The notes beneath the pieces are model-generated. The model worked only from the letters and a program-made list of their open reading frames with translations. It did no database searches and was not told where the DNA came from. DNA of 64,000 nucleotides from contig ML133478.1 in NCBI GenBank assembly GCA_003864495.1, positions 12,129 to 76,128 on the forward strand. Direction: 5' to 3'. Position 1 is the first letter of the stretch. Every line of letters begins with the position of its first letter. This document shows positions 15,001 through 24,600 of the stretch, piece by piece. The position numbers and the translations under genes were made by a program. Origin of the DNA: Nemopilema nomurai (taxonomy: Eukaryota; Cnidaria; Scyphozoa; Rhizostomeae; Rhizostomatidae).

Positions 15001-16824
15001 TGTTTAATTTAGCCAGCCCCTTATGCTCGGACACTGTATCACATGTTTCTGCTTGGACACTTATCCTTCCTTGTCGCATCCAAAATTACTTCATAGAGTG
15101 TCATTAGCATGTTGATTAAAAAAAGTAATTGAGGACATTTACATGAGGCCAAACAAACATGAGAATAACAAATTACCACATAATTACGAAATCAACTCTG
15201 ACAGTGGATTAAGAATGACTGCCAAGAGCTTAAGGCTGTTTTAGAAAAATCCGAATGAAGTACTTTAAAGTATGCGAAAACTAGTTCTGCTTTTTCTAGC
15301 AATTGTGAAAAATCTGGATACTTTGATTACAACCAAAAAAGGCTCTAAAAATGTTTAGATTGATGGCTGACAGGCTAAGTTGATTTCAAAAAGTTGTCAT
15401 CATTCAAGGTCCATCTTTGGGTGCCCACAGTGAATCAGTGTTCAAGACCTGTCCTGATAGTTCTGGAAATGCTTATAGAAAGTCATCATCTACAATTAAA
15501 GCAAAATTCAACTGGAACATAAGTGGAATAGAAAATGACACTGTTGTACTCTAGACTTTCACAAGCTGACACCTGATATCTATATGATATATATCTGATA
15601 TATATCCCGCTTTTATGAGGGATCTTTTAAGGAGGAGCAATTGACTAATGATTTTGACTAATGACATAGGGCAAAAGATTTTTCCAAATATTCAGAAGAT
15701 GTAACTGTTTTGAAAGGATTAAACTCAAGAATCTTCATTAAAAAAGTATCGTGTGAAGTGGTATACCAGGCAAGATTTAATCCATAAATCCATAAACAGA
15801 AATCAATCCATAAAGCCTGGTGACTTTCAACAAGACAGATACTGTCTCTGGCACAAATTGTAGACAGTTCAATTTGGACCTTGATTCCCTGGAACTTAAT
15901 TGACGAAAAACAAATATGAATATATCTATTTACGTAAATCAGAGAACATCGGTGGAAGCTCCAGAAAAACGAGACACGATCTGAAGGAATTTCGCGATAG
16001 GCCCACGATAGCAACAACATCTAACCTAGTTATCTACTCACTTTTGCGTTCCCAGCTACACTACCATCATTTCTCTTCTCACAAACGCACCACCACTTTG
16101 GTTTAATACGCAACACAGATCGACGGAGTCACACAGCGACCTATTCTTGGTAACTGAAGCGAAGTTCCGGTCATCGTCGTGATGTAATATGTTTTTTATG
16201 AAACGGAGGAATTCACATTTTACCAAGAACAAATTAAGCATTTGTCGCTTGTCTATCAAGGTTTCCTTTCAACAGGTCAATTGCCAATAGAGCTGTTTAC
16301 GATAAATTCCCTAGAAATTTTCGATTGTTATTGAAAGGGTTAAAGCCTTGACCTTCAAACTCAATAGCGTCGTCGCACCGAAACATGTTAGCTGTGAAAA
16401 AATTTTCGTCTGAAAATATCCACAAAAAGGACGTCAAAGTCATAGAGAACATAAGTCTCTTCAGGACAAATAAATCGATTGAACGATGCGCCAATTACTG
16501 CAGGACGAAGAGTAGAAAAGTTTGCATTCGAAGACGACGAAATTACGTCATCAGCAATCATTCCCCAAATGATCAGGCGAAACAATAACAAACACTTGCT
16601 TATTCTCAAATAATAGTAATTTCGTGTAGGCCGAAGGAAGCTTTTATCAGTTGGTAGAACATGGAAATCATAACAAGCTTCTTACCACTGACGATACAAT
16701 CTGGTTCAGGAGGTGGAGCAGTTCTCCTTCGCCTGCGCCTTCGACGTCCCCAAAAATGTCCTTCGGCTTCCCAAACAAGTTGAAACCACAAGATCAACAC
16801 ACCCAGTAACACCAATAGTTTCAT
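9..16824 (-). CDS. TSP1-EGF-cadherin single-pass transmembrane receptor (3' end beyond window)
   Basis: Exons in transcript order: 16824-16686, 13853-13644, 11612-10096, 9878-9671, 9248-8949, 7771-7472, 6861-6550, 6390-6149, 5707-5560, 5156-4857, 4162-3797, 3665-3372, 2751-2383, 2022-1866, 1453-1293, 1024-624, 203-9. All have GT/AG borders and matching phases and sum to 5,619 nt (1,873 residues, still open). Order seen: signal peptide starting MKLLVLLGVLIL; eight arginines; TSP1 repeat (WSSWSDCSDYC, residues 48-58); EGF; calcium-binding EGF (DINEC); Cys-rich sushi-like segment; about 12 cadherin-type repeats with DVNE/NDPP linkers, DPD and LDYE motifs; EGF (exon at 2022); a membrane-proximal region with a possible furin site RRRRD; transmembrane helix around residues 1778-1800; stop-transfer RRRRSKRK; and a tail with NPIY at 1828-1831, a PTB-domain-type motif. 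It is likely a cell-surface adhesion or recognition receptor. I do not recognise a named orthologue. Most introns are phase 1, the usual state of shuffled extracellular modules. Confidence 0.9.
2383..5156 (-). repeat. Duplicated two-exon cadherin cassette (exons 10-11 and 12-13)
   Basis: Exons 5156-4857 and 3665-3372 encode the same repeat type (no DVNE start; V-S/A-E-N-A-x-N-G-T-x-I-G-T-L-S; then DYE). Exons 4162-3797 and 2751-2383 encode another shared type (NVNE start, EDPDH, FYID, Y-x-x-P-I-x-C-R-D). The order A-B-A-B, with all outer introns in phase 1, shows an older tandem duplication of an exon pair. The copies are well diverged at the protein level. Confidence 0.75.
4174..4313. repeat. 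(AATC)n microsatellite
   Basis: A run of imperfect aatc/caat units beside the acceptor of exon 11, inside the 4163-4856 intron. The rest of that intron shows nothing recognisable. Confidence 0.9.
7472..9248 (-). repeat. Tandemly duplicated cadherin exons (9248-8949 and 7771-7472)
   Basis: Two 300-bp, phase 1-1 exons encode almost the same cadherin repeat (D-V-N-E-A-P-T-D-I-S start, ending in VTG and VIG). The first roughly 72 codons differ at only about two residues (T/A and A/S). The last 28 codons differ at about ten. The intron between them is not obviously a copy of its flanks, and it contains its own unrelated 181-bp tandem duplication. The uneven divergence suggests gene conversion of the 5' part of the exon after an older duplication. 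Confidence 0.85.
8266..8628. repeat. 181-bp tandem duplication in an intron
   Basis: Two adjacent copies begin with the same aatgtggagtgagcaattcg word (about 8270 and 8451) and end with gcattcgtcaaac. They differ by scattered substitutions and a 3-base insertion (gaggag). It lies in the intron between the two duplicated cadherin exons. No coding potential is evident. Confidence 0.85.
11621..11968. repeat. 49-bp minisatellite next to the large cadherin exon
   Basis: About seven to eight copies of a 49-bp unit, each marked by tcatacactgaattt followed by blocks of atgtcattgtg. The array starts within about 10 bp of the splice acceptor of the 1,517-bp exon, so the intron's branch region must lie in or across the array. 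The remaining intron, 11970-13643, shows no coding or RNA feature. Confidence 0.9.
13854..16685. other. Large intron between first and TSP1 exons
   Basis: About 2.8 kb without a supported exon on either strand. Open frames here are short and lack splice-consistent neighbours. A short piece at about 15255-15312 matches a dispersed repeat seen twice elsewhere in the window. Confidence 0.6.
15255..15312. repeat. Partial copy of dispersed repeat family A
   Basis: The bases around agtatgcgaaaactagttc and ctttttctagcaattgtga match the 3' part of the longer copies at 17365-17530 and 50860-51033. Likely a truncated non-autonomous element. Confidence 0.55.
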
Positions 16825-16904
16825 TTTACCTTGCAAGGATGATACGACCGAACTTGTGAAAGATCTCAGGCCCGCTATTCATGATCGTCGTAGGACACTC
16901 AGAA

Positions 16905-16913
16905 AATATTTAA
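16905..16913 (-). promoter_or_regulatory. TATA-like element for the proximal first exon
   Basis: On the minus strand the bases read TTAAATATT, 81-89 bp before the ATG at 16824. The spacing matches that of the TATA box in front of the distal first exon. A weak call, since AT-rich words are common in this DNA. Confidence 0.25.
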
Positions 16914-17364
16914 GAACTCCCCACTCAGTTCGAAAGATCTTCTAAAAAAAGATGGGCATTCAAAAGCACTGGAGCCACGTGACTTCGTTGTCGCCATGGT
17001 TCGATATCTGATTCAGCGATGTTGATTTGTCAACAAACTGAATTGAATGGCAAAAGAGTGCCCTCAAGAAGGTGCGCTAATGGCATGACGGCTCCAGCCC
17101 GTGAAGGCAGGGTGTCCGGGGCGTGGCCCCTGGAAAAATTGTTGGACCACGCCCTTTTTCTGTGGTATAAATCAGTTTTACACAATAATCTATGTATATT
17201 AACTATCATTCAAACCAACTGTAAGTATAGAGCTATTATTATTTTTATTCTTCCCCGCGAGAAGCATTCTCTCTCGTAGGGAACATTCCTTGTTTTCCAA
17301 GAAATGTAATTTGATTTATGGTTGGCAATGAACGTTATTGCATTAAAATTTGATTTTAATTATA

Positions 17365-17530
17365 GACAATCATGCGCTCAGCTTATCACTCTCTAGCGTT
17401 TTCAATCCGCAACTGGCTATTTATTCTGTCAGCTTTTGGTTATTTTCCGACGTTTGCATACTCTGAGGAGTGTCGGGCGAAAAAAGTATTTTAAGTATGC
17501 AAAAAATAGTTCCGCTTTTTCTAGCCATTG
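17365..17530. repeat. Dispersed repeat family A, copy 1
   Basis: Shares long stretches with 50860-51033, for example gcaactggctatttatt and cttttggttattttccgacg followed by tttgcatactct and agtgtcgg. The copy lies between the two alternative first exons. No terminal inverted repeats or coding potential were seen. Confidence 0.75.
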
Positions 17531-18233
17531 TGAATTTTTGTACCGTGAAACACTTGTTCACATATTGAGGTTCTTTTGTTTACATGATGCATGATCGCTT
17601 TGCGGAGGGGTTTCCCCGCAAAAACAGTAGGATCAGTCGACCTTTGTATGCATAATATGGTTCTATCAAAGAGCTTTACATAATCATGTTTCTATTCATT
17701 CTATCTAGCAACAAAACCCGTCATTTCTTTCGCTTTCTTATTTCAGTTCTGGCTACATTTCAACTAGATGAATAAATTGGATGCGTTACAATCTCACGCA
17801 ATTCATATAACCAATTTTTGCATACAACACTTTTTGAAGGTCAATTAGTCGCTTCGACCCCATTCACCCCATTCATCTAGCATTCCAGTTCTGAGCGCAT
17901 TGAAGTAGGGGCGCTTCAAATTTGAGGGGGCTGTAAATTTTCGGCCCGAGTGGGTAACAATGCTAGACATCAGCCTTTTGACAGCTCAAAATAAATCATA
18001 TCTATATTTTTTGTTGCTGGATTCAAAGCTTAGAAAGCTACATTCTTGAAGCGCAACAAATATTGTTTATTTCAGCCCCAGGCTCCTACGCCTATGTCTG
18101 AGTTTCGAAGGCACTTTCATATGAGACCGACTTCACCCCAAGTATCATTTATTCATCTGAAAGCAGGCCCACGCCACATTCTCGCCCAGGATCGCATTTA
18201 CCATTAACAAGATGAAAACTGAAGCCAACTTAC

Positions 18234-18504
18234 AGCTTACTAGGCAAATACGGGACCATCTTCGGCGGAAAATGGACCTCCTTCTCGTGCGCCAGATTGT
18301 GCGTCGTCGGCGGGCGAAAACCACCCACCTTCGTCTACTTTGCGCATAATATTGCCTTCTGTAGCTCGAGATGTAGCCACCGCCGCCATCTTCTGCATCG
18401 TCCGGTGCATCGTCACGCCTCTGGGCCTTGCATTGCAGCTGGAGCATGACAACAATCAGAGCCACAGCTACGCATAGGGAAAGTAAACCTCTCTGTCTCG
18501 TCAT
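18234..18504 (-). CDS. Alternative first coding exon of the cadherin-type receptor (or remnant first exon of a lost tandem copy)
   Basis: An ATG at 18504 opens 90 codons. They start with a signal peptide (MTRQRGLLSLCVAVALIVVM), pass through an acidic and Gly-rich stretch (DDAPDDAEDGGGG), and end in a strongly Arg-rich segment (RRRRTIWRTRRRSIFRRR). A perfect GTAAGT donor at 18233 ends the exon in phase 1. Joined to the TSP1 exon at 13853 it gives C-L-V-S-Y-WSSW. The proximal first exon (16824-16686) gives C-I-V-S-D-WSSW across the same junction, so the two first exons share layout, phase and the Cys-x-Val-Ser ending. No TSP1 exon of its own is visible between the two. An alternative promoter and first exon of the same gene is the simplest reading. 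A separate gene whose TSP1 exon was lost is the alternative. RNA evidence is not available here. Confidence 0.65.
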
Positions 18505-18591
18505 TTTCGCAAGACAATCTCAAGCTGGAAGTGAGGGAAATTTGAACTCTTTTCAGAAGAAAAAATAAGATGGCTGGCTGGCTACTTTCAA

Positions 18592-18598
18592 ATTTATA
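18592..18598 (-). promoter_or_regulatory. TATA box candidate for the distal first exon
   Basis: The minus strand reads TATAAAT 88-94 bp upstream of the ATG at 18504, a plausible distance for a TATA-driven start with a short 5' leader. No transcript data are available. Confidence 0.35.
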
Positions 18599-18817
18599 GA
18601 ATTTTGAGATTGAGGTTTTCTAAACTTAATCTTAAATAACTAGACATCATTAAACATTGTACAACACAACATTTAGCATTTGTGAAGCAAGTGTTGTTTA
18701 TAATGACAAAAGCTGAAGATTAAAGGTGATATTCATAGTTCGCAAAAACCAAAGAGGAGAAGTTACAAGGCAGAAAATTCTCCTCATGCTAACGAGGGAA
18801 TGACTGTTAATGTCCAT

Positions 18818-19115
18818 AATGACACTATTTCTAAGCACAGGCAACTGTGTCAAAAATGACATCATTAGGTGACACAATTTAAAAGTATATGAAATTATGT
18901 TCAAAATGACACTAATTGTAAGCACATGCAACTGTGTTCAAAATGACATCATTAGGTGACACAATTGATAAGTATATGAAATTATGTTCAAAATGTCACT
19001 AATTGTAAGCACATGCAACTGTGTCCAAAATGACATCATTAGGTGACACAATTGATAAGTATATGAAATTATGTTCAAAATGACACTTATTGTAAGCACA
19101 TGCAACTGTATTCAA
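18818..19115. repeat. 87-bp satellite, about 3.5 copies
   Basis: The word atgacatcattaggtgacac recurs at about 18856, 18943 and 19030, exactly 87 bp apart. Between copies are shared blocks atgttcaaaatg and aattgtaagcacatgcaac. Noncoding, upstream of the distal first exon of the cadherin gene. Confidence 0.9.
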
Positions 19116-19487
19116 AATGACACTTCCAGCTGGCATCCAAGTGACATCATTTGCAAGTATATGACCAACCACGTCTGCAATTTCACAACAATTATTGCTG
19201 CCCGATCGATTTTGCAGCTCGGTGAGGACCAGGTTGTCCCAAGTGTGACAAATTCACGGGCTGTTCCTGTTTGTGCTGACAGTCTCTTTTTATACCAAAC
19301 AGCAGCTGTAAACAGCCTGACGAAAATTGTGATGCGCGTGTGCAAGATCTTCTATTTGATACCTTTAGTATCGGACCATTAGACTATTTGTTTTTAAATG
19401 GAGGCAAGCCTTCGAGTTTGATTCGAGTTGCTCTTATCCCAGGCTGGACTTGAGCGGAAATTTGTTGCGCAAGCTGCTAATGAAGAC

Positions 19488-19726
19488 CAGGCCTTATTTT
19501 AAGGAAATTTTATCACTGCACAATCAGGGTGGTTTCATAAAAAGATTACCTCTAGAGGTAGGCATGCAATAACTGGGGTCTTGGGTGCACTGTAAGCAAC
19601 CCAGCGGGTCCAGAGTGGAAAAACTGTTCAACTAATTTGTCACTGCACAATTTTCCATTTATCACTGCACATTTTGGATTTATCACTGCACAAATTGGTT
19701 ATCACTGAGCCTTAAAATAAGGCCTG
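19488..19726. mobile_element. hAT-type MITE with 17-bp perfect inverted termini and 8-bp target duplication
   Basis: The left end reads CAGGCCTTATTTTAAGG and the right end is its exact reverse complement. Both ends are flanked by the 8-bp direct repeat atgaagac (19480-19487 and 19727-19734). An 8-bp target duplication with termini starting CAGG is typical of hAT-superfamily elements. The 239-bp interior has no transposase frame and holds several tcactgcaca words. It therefore looks like a non-autonomous element with intact ends. Confidence 0.85.
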
Positions 19727-20109
19727 ATGAAGACTGAAAACATACACGAAACCTACCCTGGTCCCTGAGAAAACTTCTTTGCCGAACTCCGATCACCGTA
19801 GAGTGGAGATGATTTCTAAGAAGCCGGTGTCCTGCACGCCCAATCTTGTTCTGTCGCGAAATTGCAATTGTCAAAAGACTTCCGCATGAGTTCTCGAGAA
19901 CAAATCACAATGGTGTTAGGAGTCGAGATTACCATAATGGTTCGCGGAAGGCACCCACGTAGAAGTTATCTCCAAGGTCTAGAAAAACACAATAATCGAT
20001 TCGAAACTAGTACCTGTTCGATTGAACTGGATCAAAACAACATAGGCAGCTATTTGCATAGCAATTATTTGACCAATGGTGAAATAGAAGATTAAATTTC
20101 TTCCTCGCG

Positions 20110-20227
20110 TACCGTAAATCCTCGAATTAGCTCCCCTGGGGGCTTTTTCATTTTTGATATTTTGGATGGGGGTTAATTCGAGGAGGGGCTTTTCGAGGGG
20201 GGGGGGGCAATTTGAGGATTTACGGTA
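20110..20227. mobile_element. Small foldback/MITE-like element with 14-bp inverted termini
   Basis: It starts TACCGTAAATCCTC and ends with the perfect reverse complement. Inside are paired G-rich and C-rich blocks, including a run of nine or more G residues. I see no clear target-site duplication. Length 118 bp; no coding potential, although an open minus-strand frame (20371-19979) reads straight through it. Confidence 0.7.
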
Positions 20228-21659
20228 TACCAACACTGGATCCCTGTGATCTTGCAGGCACATTTCGGGCATACGGAGCAAAGCTTGAACCTGACAAATT
20301 ACTTCGCGAGTAGAGTCTAAAATCTCTTGTTTTCGAGAAGAGAGCTTCTCGTATAAGCAGGTATACTCCACTGATCAGTGGTATACTCCTGCCTCTTGGG
20401 ATTGAGACGTGTGGGCGCTGAAGTGCCAGAGGGTAAGAATGATCATTGATACTTTTCTACCCTCAATAAAAGGGTTTTTTTTGTAGAAAACACTTCACGA
20501 TTTGTTTCATACAACTAGGGTCTGAGCAGACGCATTCGAAACAGATTAAAAAAGATTCGCATGTTGCACAGTAGGGGATATGACAATTAAAAAATATTTA
20601 TAATTTCTACTAAACTACCACCTTAAACTTTATTAATCATACATAGATGAATACCAAAGACTTCAATACACAGCAAACCTTCTTCGCCTTAGTCAGGCTC
20701 TTTCTCTCGTACATAGCGCAAGCGAATCCAGAATGCCGATTTAGCGTATAAAATTCCGTTATAAGATGGCTGGTACTCGCAGAATAAGAGGGTTTCTGTG
20801 ACTTTCTTCGAAAGTAGAAAATGAGCATTCGGTGTGGCACAAAGGCGGAAAAGCTGGGTACAAACTGTGGCACATCTGTTGTCAAGGTGACAACTAACAA
20901 AGTATACGCCCCAGGCCAATTTGGAGGTAAAGATACGAAACACTGCGGCGAAAGATTTAAGGGCCTTTTATGCGGAAAGCCCACGGTAAAGTGGTAAGCG
21001 AGTTGATAGCCTCAGCTTGGTCAAACTCCTAATGAAAACTGTCTTTGTTTTCTTACACGACTGCTCATTAACAATGGAGGAAACGAGTGACTGTTCAACC
21101 TCAGATAAAAAGTGGAAGCTCCTCTTAATTATATGGCGTTTACTTTATTTCCAAGAAATACCCTTTCTAGTGACGATAATAGAAAGTACAATTGTCACGT
21201 TGGCAAAGTAAACGGCTAAGTAAGATTCTCTGTTTCACCAAAAAGAATGTAGACCCTCCTTGGTAGTGAAAAATCTTGACAATAGAAAAAGTGCATGTTG
21301 TCATTGACCATCGTAAAGACAGGGGATTGAGGGTGACATAATGAAGCACAAATGATCAGGAAATTCTACAAAGTCAGCGAAAAGATGTCGCTTTTAAAAC
21401 AGTTGCAACCATTGCACAAGATGCCATCCTTATAAAATTGAGTTGATATTGCCACTAAATATGAGGGGGCAAGGGGCTCGTACGATTTAGCGAGGTGGAC
21501 TTTGTGTTACATGTCAAGAAAACAATGAGCAGAAATCCTATTGCACTAAATCACACAAATCGAGAACAAAAAATAATACGAAATGACGTTACTTTGAGAA
21601 TTCATACTAGGAGCACCTTTATCAATACGTAATCACAATGCCCTTAAAGTGAATAAAAG

Positions 21660-24600
21660 CTAGTAGCAACACAGACATTGCGTGTTCCTCCTTTCGAGTT
21701 GGTATACCTTCAAGTGGGTCTGAAGTTTCTGTGGGAGAGGGAGAATTGTACGAATTGGTATTGGTTGCAAATGTTCCTTCAAATATAATTGCATCCATTA
21801 AAGACTATAGCAGATATGCATGGTATGTTAACAAAATGCAAAATACTAACTAAATAATAAAGACAATTTCTGTATACAATTATTCAAAGGATTGTTTCGT
21901 TTTCGATAATTTTGTTTCCAATATTGTTCGACTTTCCATTGCCTGTTGAAAAAGAAATGAGACATTACGTGGGTTGAAAAGAGCAGGGTGGGACAGATGT
22001 GGCGTCTAAAGAAAGCGAAATCAGGAGCAACAAAATTCAATCTACGCTACCACAAAATCCTGATAAATCGTGAAACGAATGTGTTTAGCTTGAATTGACG
22101 CATCTTATGGTCTCAGAGACAGAAGGAAAGACAAAAAAGGAATTCATCCGCGATTTAAACTCATTCTTCATCTAAACATTGTCAATTCAATAGAAACCAA
22201 GGGAAACGTTTTCTACTTGACGTACGAGGTTCCTGCTTGTGGATTTACGTCAGTTTTCAATATTTCTCTTAGCTAATAAACAGTTTCAAAAAGCAGTATC
22301 TATCAGTCAGTTCAGTTCACTATTAATAGGGCTTACAACGAAGTCAGTTTTCCAAGATGCTATTTTCTTTCATAAGGTTTTACAAAATCAGTGTTTTCTG
22401 AAAAGTTTGCCAAAAATGCTTTTGTAAGCTCATGGTACAGAAATTGTACCTCTCGAAGTTCGTGGTGAAGTTCGCTGTTCAACCCCGATATCGAAGCGTT
22501 CTTTTCTCGTAGGAGTCGGATCTCCGCCTGTATTTCCTGCTTTTGCCGTTTCTGACGCAAAGGACGGCTGTCGAATCGAACAAATCATTGTTAATCATTC
22601 AAATACGTACTGCCAACACTAACTAGTACTTTGCAACAAATATTGGGACGACAGCTACGTTTCCATAATTGTTTTTTAGACAGGCACTTAAAAGGGAATA
22701 GAAGCATAGATCAAGCACTTTATAAAAATAGACAGTACAGAGCCTGCGCTGTGTTGCCACATTGTAACTGTGCACGTGAAATAGATTCATAGGCATATCG
22801 CGTGCAATCTACAGTGGAAGTGACCACGTGAAATGGTAGATGGATACTTGTGATTGGTTGTCGTTTGATTGACAGTTCGAGCTGGCTGGCTCGGAGCCAC
22901 TTAAATATGCTTCGATTCCCTTTAAGAACTATTTACAAACTTTGGCAGCCTATTATTAGGAGAAAACATTACGTTTCCATCATTTCTTTAGGTAGGCACT
23001 CTAAGAAGCATCTACAGTACCTGGTCTGTAATTCTTAAATTAATTGGAGAGACGATATGGTTGTGCTATGGTCTTCTAGTCGCAACCCCGTCACAATCAG
23101 AACATTGGACAACACGAATTGCTCAAAATCACTGTGAATGTCTTAAAGTTGATCTTGATTTCCAGGGGGACGTAGCATGTAGTATGTCTTCAAATTCACA
23201 TAAATATTACATCTTGTAAAGAAAGTGCCTATTGCTTATCAGCTTGAAAAACTATGGTAATAAAAATGAAATATTTTTCACACAAAAGCAAACCTTAAGC
23301 TTCGCGGCTTTTTGTCAAATGATGCGCATGCGTCCTCGGTCTTTGTACTGGCGATCGTTCGTTCCAGAGACTTCGATCGGCCATTTCGCAAGGCTGCACT
23401 TGGCTTCGGGGGTGCCGGCTAAGAACAAAGGAAGACAAGCTGAAAACCCCTGGGGCTGTCATGTAGAATTGTGGGCGGTTAAGGCCAGAGATCTGGGGAC
23501 AAGTGACGAAGAAACATGTACATAAGAGGCATGACAGAAAGAGGTTCGAGAAACAAATATTGGAACAAAACAGAGAAAAAACGCGACAAATTAGCTATTT
23601 GGACTAAGACCATTATTGGGAGGCAAAGCTAGACAAGGTATGAATTGGGGGACAAAATAAGGTTGCATAGAGAATCTGAATAAAAAGTATAATGGCTTGA
23701 TAAAAAGTTTATAATTTTCGTTTTGTACATTTTGGAATAACCAAACTTGGCTGTTAGTTCGTAGAAGAGACGTTTGATATGCACTGTATCGAAGCTTGCC
23801 CTTGGGCGGAACATTTGAAGGCTCTTAGGATGAATGACCCAACAGTCTTAGGAAACATTGTAGAAAACAACGGTGAAGGTTTTCAAAACATACCTTCTTT
23901 CTGTGTCCCGAACTAGGAGTGTCTTTTAGAATGCCTAGGGTAAGGAGCAGAGAAAATATAATAACAGAGAGGATGATTGTCTTGAAGAAGAACATGTGAA
24001 ATCAAACTAGTTTCAAGAACTTTAGCTTACAGTTTCACTATAAAATGCCTGATTAAAACACAGTGTGGTTCCAACTGTTTCATATCTTTATGCAAGCCCC
24101 GTCTCAAGTTGATTCCAATCAAAATTACTGTAGTTGCTGCAGTTGCTGCATACTACAATCATGACCGAACATTTGAATTGCCATCTACCATCGAATCGAC
24201 TTCCAAAGTTGTTAACTAACAGCTGCAACCAGTGGAGAGGATGCTATTCTATTGCAAGTTATTCTGAGATGAGATGCACAGCAAACTTACCCTCATTTGT
24301 TTTCGGTGGTGGTGCCAACGGAGCCAAAGGCTAAGGGAAAAAGTTCCTCGTAAGAAAAGGTCACTTGAAAACGCAGTTCGAAAGTTGGCTCTTCCTGAAG
24401 TACCTTGACAGCTGAAGCAAATGTAACCAAAGGAAGAAGCTATGAGCAAAATCAATGACCTCTAAAATGAATTAGGCGTCTCCTAAACACTTGGGGTGAA
24501 ATCTGCTCAATGGGAACTTTGGCTGAATTCTACACTGAAAAATTTCACCTCATGATACGAATGAGTTTATTTTCAAGGCACGTGAAAACCAATGTTAAAG

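Larger units (their letters stand above)
18600..21659. other. Intergenic region between cadherin receptor and REPS
   Basis: Three kilobases between the 5' end of the cadherin-type gene and the 3' end of REPS, both on the minus strand. Apart from the 87-bp satellite and the two small transposons I see no supported gene. The 3' untranslated region of REPS probably occupies part of the right-hand end; no convincing poly(A) signal was identified. Confidence 0.6.

Noticed and set aside
19979..20371. 130-codon minus-strand frame
   Set aside because: It reads through the small foldback element at 20110-20227, has no recognisable domain and no splice-linked neighbour.
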